This document shows positions 34,051-44,102 of a stretch of DNA of 54,498 nucleotides, one piece after another. A program made the position numbers and the translations under genes. Numbering within the stretch: position 1 is the stretch's first letter; each line of letters starts with the position of its first letter. The DNA lies in assembly GCA_023511455.1 (NCBI GenBank), contig JAIMBJ010000024.1:1-54498 (forward strand). Reading direction: 5' to 3'. Source of the DNA: Bacillota bacterium (GTDB taxonomy: Bacteria; Armatimonadota; HRBIN16). The notes beneath the pieces were generated by a model. That model did no database searches and was not told the origin of the DNA. It saw nothing but the letters and a program-made list of their open reading frames with translations.

Positions 34051-35286
34051 ATGGCAAATCGTAAGAGCCAGACGGTATCGCCGCCATCGGAAAGCACCGT
34101 GAGCCTGCTGGAACCGGCACGCGGCGTCTCGGAGGCGAGCGCACCGCAGCTGGCGCAGGTGGCGGGCCAGTTGTTGAACCTCCCGATGGAGGAACAACTT
34201 GCCGCGGTGCGTTGGATGGGCACACAACCCGAATACGCTACCTTGCTGGCTTATTTGGTGGAAGGGGTTGGGGTGAGCGGTGCATTGCGGCGGGCGGTGA
34301 AGCAGGCGATGTTCGAACTGCGCCGACGAGGGGTATCGGTGCAAACTCTGGCGGCCGGTACTACCCTCCAGCGAGAATCGACGGACACCTCGGCGCAATG
34401 GGTGTTGCAGGAGGCGTTTGCTTCATCGCCCTATGAGGGGGAGGATTGGTACGCTCTTCATTTACGCTTCTTCATGCAGCACGCTTCGGGGCAGAAAGCG
34501 GTGTTCAATCTGTTTATCGATGAACACGGTTATCTCGTGGATGCTTCTATGGTCGACGAAGGTGTGCGCGACCTGTATCAGGAATGTCTGGACAACCCGT
34601 TGCGCTATCCCTGGATACAGCAGGCTCAGCAGGAAACGCCCAACCGTTTTGTGCGTTTGCCCCTCGGATGGGCGATTACCGTTGCGCACGAATGCCGCCG
34701 GCGCACCCTTCGCGACTTGAAGCCGATGCCGCCACATGCCGCCTATTACTGGGGGCGTCTGCCGGAGTCTCCAGAGGAAACTGTGTCGCCACCCTGGGAC
34801 AGCATCTCCGATGCCGAGACCAGCTGGGCAGTCAGCTCTCTGGTAACTCCCGACACCCGTCCGGAGCCGACAGTGGAAGCACTCAACGCATTGATGCCAT
34901 ACCTGCCTCCCCCCGACAGGTTGTTGGACGTGATGGAGAGGGCGGCTAAAGAGATGCAGAGCCCTATTCTGTTGCCCACGCAGACCGAAGAGCAGCGCAA
35001 CCGGCAAATCGCGGAGAAACTCCAGCAGTGGCTTTTCCCGGATGAAAGCCTGCGTGGCTTGCTTCTTTTCATGTTGCCGGTTTTGGGAGGCATCCACCTG
35101 CTGGGAGGAGACCATAATGGCGCAGCCTGGCTGAAAGCGCTCTGGCGCGAGTTGAAGGAACGAACCGACCGCCCATTCTGGCGAACAGAAGCGGTACGCG
35201 CTCTGACTGCAATGGCAGTCCAAATGATGACCTTCGCTGCGGAAGCCGTTGAGGAGGGAGAAGATGAAGACCATGTATCGCATTGA
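34051..35286 (+). CDS. Unrecognised 411-residue protein
   Basis: Starts at ATG 34051 after AAGGGAGAGG; an in-frame ATG at 34027 lacks an SD. It is helical and soluble overall. LLNLPMEEQLAAVRWMG, then VSGALRRAVKQAMFELRR, a beta-rich middle (HLRFFMQHASGQKAVFNLF) and a C-terminal helical part (LLDVMERAAKEMQS). Unknown family; no signal. Its end overlaps the start of the next gene by 23 bases, which ties it to the lipoprotein hydrolase. Confidence 0.7.
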   Translation: MANRKSQTVSPPSESTVSLLEPARGVSEASAPQLAQVAGQLLNLPMEEQLAAVRWMGTQPEYATLLAYLVEGVGVSGALRRAVKQAMFELRRRGVSVQTLAAGTTLQRESTDTSAQWVLQEAFASSPYEGEDWYALHLRFFMQHASGQKAVFNLFIDEHGYLVDASMVDEGVRDLYQECLDNPLRYPWIQQAQQETPNRFVRLPLGWAITVAHECRRRTLRDLKPMPPHAAYYWGRLPESPEETVSPPWDSISDAETSWAVSSLVTPDTRPEPTVEALNALMPYLPPPDRLLDVMERAAKEMQSPILLPTQTEEQRNRQIAEKLQQWLFPDESLRGLLLFMLPVLGGIHLLGGDHNGAAWLKALWRELKERTDRPFWRTEAVRALTAMAVQMMTFAAEAVEEGEDEDHVSH

Positions 35287-36244
35287 CGGGCTGTTTGCTT
35301 GTGCCTGTCGCGCGCTGCTGCTGCTGTTGCTGGTGATTGCAGCCGGGTGCGCCCGCACACAAAACGCGGAAACGGCGCGTATGTTACCTTACGAGCAGCT
35401 CTACGCCTACGACAGGGACTACCCTCTCCAGGCGGAGGTCAAAGAACAGCAGCGCGGTAACGGCTATATCATTTACCGTGTACAGTATAACAGCGTGCAC
35501 GACAAACGAGTCCCTGCCTGGTGGTGTGTGCCCACGACGGGGACGTCTCCCTACCCCTGCGTGATGATCATGCACGGCTACGGCGGCGACAAAAACGGTC
35601 TGCAGATGCTGGTGCCGGCGTTCGCTATGCGCGGCATCGCCACCTTTGCCATCGACGCGGAGTATCACGGCGACCGCAAGCAACCGGGCAGTGACATCCT
35701 CAGCCCGTATATTTACCGCAACCGCGATGCTTTCATCCAGACGGTAATTGACCTGCGTCGCGGCATCGACTTCCTGCAGAGCCGACGGGAGATAGATGCC
35801 AAGCGCATCGGCTACATCGGGCTGAGCATGGGAGGCATTCTGGGTGGTATTCTCGCTGGAGTGGATGAGCGCGTGCAGGCACCTATCCTGATCGTGGCTG
35901 GCGGGGACTGGGGCTATCTTTTCGCCAACAGCCAGCACCCCAACGCGGTGCAGCTGCGTGAGAAAAACCCTGAACTGTTCAAGAACCCGCAGAAAATCAA
36001 CGAGCTGGTGGGCCCGATGGACCCGGTGAACTGGGTGGCGCGCATCTCGCCTCGTCCTCTGCTGATGATTAACGGCAAAGATGACCAGATTGTGCCCAAA
36101 GAGTGCACCGAGCGGCTCTTCGCGGCTGCCAAGGAGCCAAAGGAAATCCTGTGGCTGGAAGGTGGTCACATGCCTCAGCCCGATGCGGTGCTGCGCAAGG
36201 TAGACGAGTGGTTGAGCAAGCATCTCCTGGCGACCAGCCAGTAG
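35264..36244 (+). CDS. Lipoprotein alpha/beta hydrolase (acetylxylan-esterase-like)
   Basis: A 326-residue protein with a lipobox (LLLLLLVIAAGC, C29). The fold is alpha/beta hydrolase: HGYGGDKNGL (oxyanion loop), nucleophile S in IGYIGLSMGGILGG, acid D in GKDDQIVP and catalytic H in LEGGHMPQP. GVDERV and an inserted cap part are like the acetylxylan-esterase or dienelactone-type. The start at ATG 35264 follows GAGGAGGGAG. It is translationally linked to the upstream unknown gene. Confidence 0.88.
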   Translation: MKTMYRIDGLFACACRALLLLLLVIAAGCARTQNAETARMLPYEQLYAYDRDYPLQAEVKEQQRGNGYIIYRVQYNSVHDKRVPAWWCVPTTGTSPYPCVMIMHGYGGDKNGLQMLVPAFAMRGIATFAIDAEYHGDRKQPGSDILSPYIYRNRDAFIQTVIDLRRGIDFLQSRREIDAKRIGYIGLSMGGILGGILAGVDERVQAPILIVAGGDWGYLFANSQHPNAVQLREKNPELFKNPQKINELVGPMDPVNWVARISPRPLLMINGKDDQIVPKECTERLFAAAKEPKEILWLEGGHMPQPDAVLRKVDEWLSKHLLATSQ

Positions 36245-36304
36245 AAGCCAAACCACAACATTGCGTCGCGGTTATGATGGTCAAGGGCGTTGTATCTGAC
36301 TGAC

Positions 36305-37309
36305 ATGGCGATTTCCAGCGCCACAAGAGTTCAAGTATTGCTTACCTGCTCGCCCGGCTGGAGGATTCACGAGCAGTTTCTGGGTCGCTGCCAGCAGGAC
36401 GAACTCGCCAGCCAGCGGGTGGAGTGGACGGTCATTCCGCCAGAGGAGCTGCGTCCCGATGTGCTGGCGCAGGCGGAGGTGATGGTATGCGGGCATTTTG
36501 CGCGAGAGTGGCTTCCCCATTGCCGACGTCTGCGCTGGGTGCAGTTTCTGGGTGCGGGTATCGAAGGCTCCCTGTCTCCCGAACTGCTGGCGAGCGACAT
36601 CATCCTGACGAACGCCAGCGGCGTGCATGCCATCCCCATCGCAGAGCATGTGTTCGGTATGATGCTGATGTTCGCGCGGGGTTTGCATCGGTGCGTGCGC
36701 CAGCAGATGCAGGCGGAATGGAACCGCGACGGCTTTCGCGAACAGGTGCGCGAAATCTATGGCGCGACTCTCGGCGTTGTCGGTCTGGGCGCCATCGGCG
36801 CGGCAGTGGCGGAACGCGGTAAAGCAATGGGCATGCGCGTGATGGCAACGCGGCGACGCCCTCAACCGTGCCCGGAGTATGTGGACGTGCTATTGCCCCC
36901 GTCGCAGCTTTCCGACCTGCTGCGTGAGAGTGAGTATGTGGTGCTGTGTGTGCCGTTAACGCGCGAAACGCGGCACCTGATTGGCGAGACGCAACTGCGC
37001 CAGATGCGCCGCGATGCCATCCTGATAAACATCTCGCGCGGCGCGGTCGTCGATGAGCCAGCACTGATACGCGCCCTGCAGGAGGGGTGGATCGCTGGAG
37101 CGGGGCTGGATGTGTTTGACCCTGAGCCGCTGCCCGCTAACAGCCCTCTGTGGCATCTGCCGAACGTGATTATCAGCCCGCATGTGTCGGGGGTGACTCC
37201 ACATTATGGCACCCGGGCGGCGGAGATATTCCTGCGCAACCTGCACGCCTTCCTCGCCAATGACCTCGCCTCCATGGTGAACGTCGTGGACAAGCAGGCG
37301 GGGTATTGA
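36305..37309 (+). CDS. D-2-hydroxyacid dehydrogenase
   Basis: A 334-residue NAD-dependent enzyme. The N-terminal catalytic half is followed by the Rossmann domain with LGVVGLGAIGAAVAERG, the arginine in NISRGAVVDE, the acidic residue in DVFDPEPLP, and the histidine in SPHVSG. Substrate (phosphoglycerate-like or hydroxypyruvate) is unknown. ATG 36305 is chosen although no strong SD is seen; a TTG at 36290 is an alternative. Confidence 0.92.
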   Translation: MAISSATRVQVLLTCSPGWRIHEQFLGRCQQDELASQRVEWTVIPPEELRPDVLAQAEVMVCGHFAREWLPHCRRLRWVQFLGAGIEGSLSPELLASDIILTNASGVHAIPIAEHVFGMMLMFARGLHRCVRQQMQAEWNRDGFREQVREIYGATLGVVGLGAIGAAVAERGKAMGMRVMATRRRPQPCPEYVDVLLPPSQLSDLLRESEYVVLCVPLTRETRHLIGETQLRQMRRDAILINISRGAVVDEPALIRALQEGWIAGAGLDVFDPEPLPANSPLWHLPNVIISPHVSGVTPHYGTRAAEIFLRNLHAFLANDLASMVNVVDKQAGY

Positions 37310-37320
37310 AGGCGCAGGGA

Positions 37321-38343
37321 CTATCGTCCTGAAGCTCCTCCGAACACTTCGCGGATAGCCTCCAGTTTCATGTATCCCTCGCCGCGGGTGGGTGCCACAA
37401 CGCCACCCTCGCCGTATTCGTTCCATGCGTAAATCAAAAACGCTTTTTGCCTGCCGCCTATCCTGGGATAACCCAGTCTGTCGTGCTTCTGCAGGGCGTC
37501 CTTGACCCGGATAAGGGCGTCTCTCCACTGCTCGCGGCTGGGGAAGGCGAAGCTGGCTCGAGGGTCTTTCCATGGGCGAGGGTCCCACCCGGCGGGCAGG
37601 TAGGGCACGTAGGGTTTTTCGCTTTCCGTTGCGTAGCGCTCCCACGCTTCCTCTGCCATCGCCAGCAGCGGAGTATACGGGTAGGGCTCCGGCCGTTGAG
37701 GCAGGTTCGGCAAGTCCATGTAAGTGGTCAGGTAGTCGAAAGGCGCAACCACATCGCCCTTCGGCACGCCAGTTGCCATCACCCCCGCACCAACCAGCGG
37801 ATTGGGCACACCCGCGCTCTGCATGAGCCGGCGCAACCGCTCCACACGCTGCGCTACCTTGCGCACATCGCCCTCGTTCTGCTGCAGAAAGTGGTGCAGG
37901 CTGTGGATTTTGAATACAGGTCTTCCGCCCACCCGGAGGTAACTGCGGTGGCGCAGCGCGCCTGCCCATTCCACGCAGGCGGCGTCCCAGTCCGCATCAC
38001 TGGTCAGGCTGAAGGGGTCATGATTCACGTATTCCAGCGTAAAGTACATCTTGCTGGCGTTGCGGGAAGTGGTAAAGAATCGCAGTCCATCGTTGAGACG
38101 AGAAAGGTGGGGGTGTATATCTGGCTTGTTCTGCGGATACCAGAGTATCTGGAAAAAGTCCACCCCGTGGCTGGCAGCGGCTTCTATCTCGCGTTCCAGG
38201 GTGGGCGCCTCTACATATTCTCCCAGCAAAGGCACCCGGTCTGGATAATCCGTGCGCCAGTCACGTCCCTCCGTCAACCATTTATTCGGTTGTTCGCGCC
38301 ACCAGCCCGCGAAGTAATACACCCCCACCAGCGTGTCTTTCAC
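37321..38343 (-). CDS. WbsX-like glycan protein
   Basis: A 340-residue protein with the pattern of the WbsX/GH99-like family: VGVYYFAGWW at the start, SHGVDFFQILWYP near residue 60, and the C-terminal FLIYAWNEYGEGG. It is thought to act on glycans as hydrolase or transferase. It starts with GTG at 38343 after GGGAGGAAA. The PEBP gene lies ten bases upstream. Confidence 0.8.
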   Translation of the reverse strand: MKDTLVGVYYFAGWWREQPNKWLTEGRDWRTDYPDRVPLLGEYVEAPTLEREIEAAASHGVDFFQILWYPQNKPDIHPHLSRLNDGLRFFTTSRNASKMYFTLEYVNHDPFSLTSDADWDAACVEWAGALRHRSYLRVGGRPVFKIHSLHHFLQQNEGDVRKVAQRVERLRRLMQSAGVPNPLVGAGVMATGVPKGDVVAPFDYLTTYMDLPNLPQRPEPYPYTPLLAMAEEAWERYATESEKPYVPYLPAGWDPRPWKDPRASFAFPSREQWRDALIRVKDALQKHDRLGYPRIGGRQKAFLIYAWNEYGEGGVVAPTRGEGYMKLEAIREVFGGASGR

Positions 38344-38353
38344 GATTTCCTCC

Positions 38354-38905
38354 CTACCTGCCGTATTTGCCCATCAGTTGCCCTTCCGCCAGCACATGCC
38401 CTTCCATCGCCTTCACTACCTGTGCTTTGGTGCTGCCCGCAGGCAGGTCCAGCGTGGTATCCAGTGCGTACAGCTTGAAGAAGTAGCGATGGGGTTTGCC
38501 GGGCGGTGGGCAGGGTCCACCGTAACCGATTTTGCGGAAGTCGTTCGTGCCCTGTCGTGCGCCGCCGGGCAGTTCCTTCTCGGGGGGCACCGCTTCGGGC
38601 AGGCTGCGGGCATCGGCTGGCAGGTTAAACAGCACCCAGTGCACCCAGGTACCCATGGGGGCATCCGGGTCATCGCAGATGAGCGCGAAGCTTCTGGTGC
38701 CCTCGGGCACGTTGTCCCAGGCGAGCGGAGGCGACACGTCAGCGCCGTCGCAGGTGTGTTTTCTGGGAATGGTGCCTCCTTCGGTAAAGGCGGTGCTGGT
38801 CAGGCGGATGTCCATTTTACCACCTCCCCCTTGCATGGATGGTTGCTTGCTCTGGCACGCAGCCAGCAGTAGCGCGGAAACCATCAGACCCCAAACGGTG
38901 CGCAT
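38354..38905 (-). CDS. PEBP/YbhB-family lipoprotein
   Basis: A 183-residue protein with lipoprotein signal (ALLLAAC, C17). The PEBP fold shows RLTSTAFTEGGTIPRKHTC, SPPLAWDNVPEG, CDDPDAPMGTWVHWVLFN, and GYGGPCPPPGKPHRYFFKLYAL, the classic ligand-site motifs. Small, probably binding anions or kinase-like targets; role unknown. GAGAGGT precedes the ATG. It is probably co-transcribed with the WbsX-like gene. Confidence 0.9.
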   Translation of the reverse strand: MRTVWGLMVSALLLAACQSKQPSMQGGGGKMDIRLTSTAFTEGGTIPRKHTCDGADVSPPLAWDNVPEGTRSFALICDDPDAPMGTWVHWVLFNLPADARSLPEAVPPEKELPGGARQGTNDFRKIGYGGPCPPPGKPHRYFFKLYALDTTLDLPAGSTKAQVVKAMEGHVLAEGQLMGKYGR

Positions 38906-39013
38906 GGTTCGGTACCTCTCACGAGGCGAGTTGCCATCGGTATACTATCCATTTCGTGAGGGGTGTACGCCTCTCCTGTCGGATCGCAACGCCGAAAATG
39001 CGCGTGCCTGAAA

Positions 39014-39043
39014 AGCCGACGGCTCGGCGGGAGCCTCCCCCTG
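39014..39043 (+). repeat. Dispersed palindromic repeat, copy 3 (half element)
   Basis: AGCCGACGGCTCGGCGGGAG plus CCTCCCCCTG matches the right arm of the copies at 4655 and 30221. The left arm is missing. It lies 11 bases after the stop of the GT2 gene on the minus strand. Confidence 0.65.
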
Positions 39044-39054
39044 CAACAGGCAGG

Positions 39055-39948
39055 TTACCGGGCTGTAAAGCTCATCAACAACCGCAGCCACGTCTTCAGC
39101 CGCCAGGGGTAAAGCTTCAGGCTCTGCGTCACTGCCCCGAACGCCTTGCCTCGCTCGCCCATCTGGCTGTAGATGACGCCCAGCGCCGCCAGCGCGATAC
39201 CCAGCGCACGTCTCATCTGCCAGCCGTTGCGCCGAAGCAGCTCAGGGATACGCTTGCGGATGCGCTCTTCGTGAATCCACAGGTCGTCCGCAAGCATGCG
39301 CTGGCGCTGGTACATGGTGTTCTGTCCGTGAATACGATACAGGGTCAGCACTTCGGGCACATAACCGATGCGGTAGTGCTCCGCGATGCGCAGCCACATA
39401 TCCCAGTCGCCCATTCCGAAGAGACCTTCCTCGAACCATCCGCACCGCTCGAGGCATTCCCGCCGAAACAGCACGGAGGAGGTAATGAACAGGTTGCGTG
39501 TGAGGAGATCCGTGAGCAGGTCGCCCTGAGGGTTCGGGGGAAAGCGCACCCCCAGCGGATTGCCCTTGATGGGGTTCCCGTCCGCGTCGATCGGGCGGAA
39601 GGCGGTGTGCGCCAGCCCGATGCGCGCATCACTCTCCATCACCGCGACCTGCTTCTCCAGCTTTTCAGGCAGCCAGATGTCGTCGGAGTTCAGGATAGCG
39701 ACGCAGGGTGCACTCGTGAGCGCAATCCCCTCGTTCAGGGAGGCATAGGTGCCGCGGTTCGTCGGGTGCTGGATCACCTTCACGCGGTCGGCATAGCGCT
39801 GCAGGATGGCGGGCGATTCGTCCTGGCTGGCGTCGTCGATGGCGACCACCTCGATGTCCGTGAAGGTCTGCGCCAGCACGCTCTCTATCGCCTGCGGTAA
39901 GTAACGCGCGTGGTTGTAGCTGGTAACCACCACGCTCACGAGGGGCAT
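39055..39948 (-). CDS. Family 2 glycosyltransferase
   Basis: A 297-residue GT-A fold enzyme. PLVSVVVTSYNHARYLPQAI, DDASQDES (nucleotide-sugar aspartates), the DxD-type ILNSDDIWLPEK, then ITSSVLFRRECLE and GDWDMWLRIAEHYRIGYV, the acceptor-side ED-like motif. It acts in the cytoplasm at the membrane, probably in cell-surface glycan or exopolysaccharide synthesis. It starts two bases after the stop of the ClpN-OTC gene, so the two are in one operon. Confidence 0.92.
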   Translation of the reverse strand: MPLVSVVVTSYNHARYLPQAIESVLAQTFTDIEVVAIDDASQDESPAILQRYADRVKVIQHPTNRGTYASLNEGIALTSAPCVAILNSDDIWLPEKLEKQVAVMESDARIGLAHTAFRPIDADGNPIKGNPLGVRFPPNPQGDLLTDLLTRNLFITSSVLFRRECLERCGWFEEGLFGMGDWDMWLRIAEHYRIGYVPEVLTLYRIHGQNTMYQRQRMLADDLWIHEERIRKRIPELLRRNGWQMRRALGIALAALGVIYSQMGERGKAFGAVTQSLKLYPWRLKTWLRLLMSFTAR

Positions 39949-39950
39949 CG

Positions 39951-41375
<1,425 letters not shown>

Positions 41376-41406
41376 ACTGTTTCACCTCGCCCGTTTGGGA
41401 TAGTTT

Positions 41407-41436
41407 ATTGTATCCTCTCTACGTCTGTGGGTGCAA
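41407..41436 (-). promoter_or_regulatory. Promoter of the ClpN-OTC/GT2 operon
   Basis: On the minus strand, TTGCAC (41436-41431), 18 bp, TACAAT (41412-41407). The predicted start is near 41400, giving a 25-base leader. Confidence 0.65.
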
Positions 41437-41496
41437 CGTACGGGGGCTGCAACCCGCACCCGGTAGGAGGGCAGGCTTATCGCTTGTAGCCTCTGT

Positions 41497-43953
41497 TCAT
41501 TTCCCTTTTTCCACTTCGTAGTGCACCCAGCGCGGCGCGAGCTTGAGCTGGATCAGCGTCAACGCGAGGATAATGAGGAAGATAATCCACGCCAGCGCGG
41601 AAGCATAGCCCATCTTGAAGTAGGTGAAGGCGTTGTTGAACAGATACATGACGGGAACCAGCAGACTATCACCGGGACCAGTGCTGCTCGTTCCTGCGCC
41701 CACACCGCCGAGGATATAGATACGGTCAAACTCCTGCAGGGCGTGAATCGTGCCCATGATGAGGTTGAAGAAGATGTAGGGCGAAAGCATGGGCAGGGTC
41801 ACATGGCGGAACTTCGCCCAGCCACTCGCTCCGTCCAGCTCGGCCGCTTCGTACAGGTGTGACGGGATGCCCTGTAAGCCGGCAAGCCACAGGATCATCC
41901 CTCCGCCTGCTCCCCACAGTCCCATCACGATTAAGCCCGGCTTGCTCCACTCCGGCACGCCGAACCAGCCCGGCGGTGCCCAGCCAAACCACTGTCCCAG
42001 CGTGGCTTTCCACGCGGCATTCACCAGTCCCCTGTTCGGGTCGCCATTCAGCACCCATGCCCAGAGCACCGCCGAAGCCACCACTGGCACAATGGAGGGC
42101 ATGTAGTAGGCAGTGCGATAGCCGCTCATGCCGCGCACTTGCGTGTTCAGCAGCATGGCGATGGCTAAGCCTGTGGTCATCCCCAGCGGGATGCCGAAGA
42201 ACGCCAGATACCCCGCGTTGTAGAAGGCTTTGCTGAGGAAGCCGAAATCCACCGTCAGCAGCTCCTTGTAATTCAGCAAGCCGACGTACCGCGGCGGATG
42301 CAGTACGTCGTAATCACAGAAGCTGAACACAATAGACGCCAGAATGGGTCCCGCTGTAAACAGGAAGAAGCCGATAATCCATGGCGAAGCGAACAGGTAT
42401 CCCGCAACGGCTTCCGGTCGCCCCAGCTTGCCCACTGGGTCCGACCGCCTCGCCAGCAGCACCACCACTGCCACAAACGCCAGCAGCCCCAGCGCGATCA
42501 GCGCCATCGGCAAGCGGATGTCCAGGATAGGATACTTCTCGCGCGTGAAGACTTTATCCAGCTCGCGCTGAACCGTCAAAGTCCCTGCATCCAAAGCCTG
42601 TTTGGGGGTCATCTCATGCAGGATTGCCATATCGAAGGCGCGCACGTGCTCGTCCCACAGTCGCTGTCCCACGAAAGTCACCGGGCGGAATTTGGAGACC
42701 TGCATCAGGTCGATGAACATCCGCAGCGGCTCGCGAAACTTGGCAGACTTCGGGGCGAACTCCTTGAATACCGCTTCGTTGACTTTCAGATTGGCAGACA
42801 ATCCGGGCACATAGGGGCGCCCTTTGCTTTCGTTCCATGCCTTTTGCGCCCGCGCGGAAATCAGGTTGCTCTCCACTCCCGACATCCACTTGATGAACAG
42901 CCACGCCTCTTCCACGTGTTTGGCTCCACGCGGAATGGCAAACGAGAAGCCGCCAGACCACGTGATGAACTTTGGCTGTCCTTCGAAGGGCGGTTCACCG
43001 CGCAGGCGGGCGGCCGGGACGGGTGCAGGAGCGACCCCGAAATCGAGGTCGGGCTTGTAGCGGGCGATATTGTTCAGCACCCAGTTGCCGTCTATCTTCA
43101 TCGCCACCTTGCCGATAAAGAACGGGTCCATCTCCTGAGTCTGGAATCCGGAGGCGAAAGCGTTGATGTTTTTGGCTCCACCCAGCTCGTCGTACACCTT
43201 CACCAGCCACTCCAGTGCCTCTACCGTGCGCGGGTTATTCAGGGTGCAGGTGCGCCCATCGGGAGACATGAACTCGCCGCCGTTCTGCCACGAGTACAGA
43301 TACAGCCACGAGTTGCCGTAGTTGGGGATGAAACCGATGCGCTGGTAGGTACCATCCGGGTTGCGTTTGGTCAGCTTTTTGGCGTATTCCAGCAGTTCCT
43401 CCCACGTTTGAGGCGGACGGTTGGGGTCTAAGCCTGCCTCGCGGAAGAGTTGTTTGTTATAGTAAAGCGCGCGGTTGTCGGTACCGGCGGGGATGGCGTA
43501 CACTTTGCCCTTGTAACATGCCTCCTGCCAGCAAGCGGTATAGAACTCCTCGGGGCGGATGCCGTCGGGTTGATTGCGGTCGCGCGCGATAAGGTCATCC
43601 AGTGGACGGAAGGCATCGCGCGATGCCCAGTCGCCGATGGTGAAGCGGTCCTGGAAGATAACATCGGGTGCCACGTTTCCCACAATGGCGGTCATCAGCT
43701 TCTGGGGGTTCATGCGTCCCGCTCCCATCGACAGCAGGCTGACCTCGATATGTGGGTAGCGGCGCTCGAACTCTTCTACCTGCGCTCGCAGTCCTGCGCT
43801 TTCCTCCCCCAGCTGCAGCCTCCACACCACCAGTTTCACCCTCTGCGGTGAATCGGGCGCCCGCTTTGCCAGCGTCAGCGAGGCAATAATGATTCCTATC
43901 AGGACGAGAAACAGCACAGCCCAAGGCAGGGCGCTTCCCAATCTCTCCCGCAT
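41497..43953 (-). CDS. Sugar-binding protein fused to ABC permease
   Basis: An 818-residue protein. A membrane anchor (residues 9-27) leads into a solute-binding domain of the sugar type (about 38-450: VKLVVWRLQ, QDRFTIGDWASRDAF, GKVYAIPAGTDNRALYYN, SGGFSFAIPRG), then a linker and a MalF-type permease (about 500-818) with the ATPase-contact loop YEAAELDGASGWAKF followed by HVTLPMLSP. The ATG at 43953 follows GGAGGAG. SBP and permease are usually separate in carbohydrate ABC systems; here neither the second permease nor the ATPase is nearby. Confidence 0.9.
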   Translation of the reverse strand: MRERLGSALPWAVLFLVLIGIIIASLTLAKRAPDSPQRVKLVVWRLQLGEESAGLRAQVEEFERRYPHIEVSLLSMGAGRMNPQKLMTAIVGNVAPDVIFQDRFTIGDWASRDAFRPLDDLIARDRNQPDGIRPEEFYTACWQEACYKGKVYAIPAGTDNRALYYNKQLFREAGLDPNRPPQTWEELLEYAKKLTKRNPDGTYQRIGFIPNYGNSWLYLYSWQNGGEFMSPDGRTCTLNNPRTVEALEWLVKVYDELGGAKNINAFASGFQTQEMDPFFIGKVAMKIDGNWVLNNIARYKPDLDFGVAPAPVPAARLRGEPPFEGQPKFITWSGGFSFAIPRGAKHVEEAWLFIKWMSGVESNLISARAQKAWNESKGRPYVPGLSANLKVNEAVFKEFAPKSAKFREPLRMFIDLMQVSKFRPVTFVGQRLWDEHVRAFDMAILHEMTPKQALDAGTLTVQRELDKVFTREKYPILDIRLPMALIALGLLAFVAVVVLLARRSDPVGKLGRPEAVAGYLFASPWIIGFFLFTAGPILASIVFSFCDYDVLHPPRYVGLLNYKELLTVDFGFLSKAFYNAGYLAFFGIPLGMTTGLAIAMLLNTQVRGMSGYRTAYYMPSIVPVVASAVLWAWVLNGDPNRGLVNAAWKATLGQWFGWAPPGWFGVPEWSKPGLIVMGLWGAGGGMILWLAGLQGIPSHLYEAAELDGASGWAKFRHVTLPMLSPYIFFNLIMGTIHALQEFDRIYILGGVGAGTSSTGPGDSLLVPVMYLFNNAFTYFKMGYASALAWIIFLIILALTLIQLKLAPRWVHYEVEKGK

Positions 43954-43986
43954 AACTCCTCCGCCTCTCTTCTCCTTTGCCCTTCT

Positions 43987-44015
43987 ATTGTAACAGGTCG
44001 GAAGCGAACAGGCAA
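43987..44015 (-). promoter_or_regulatory. Promoter of the SBP-permease gene
   Basis: On the minus strand, TTGCCT (44015-44010), 17 bp, TACAAT (43992-43987). The leader would be about 27 bases. Confidence 0.65.
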
Positions 44016-44102
44016 CACCGCCAGAGACCATCGAGGCAGGCATTGCATCTCTGACCTCAAACAGGGTAACATATTGCACAACTAAACAAAAAGGAGACTG
44101 TC

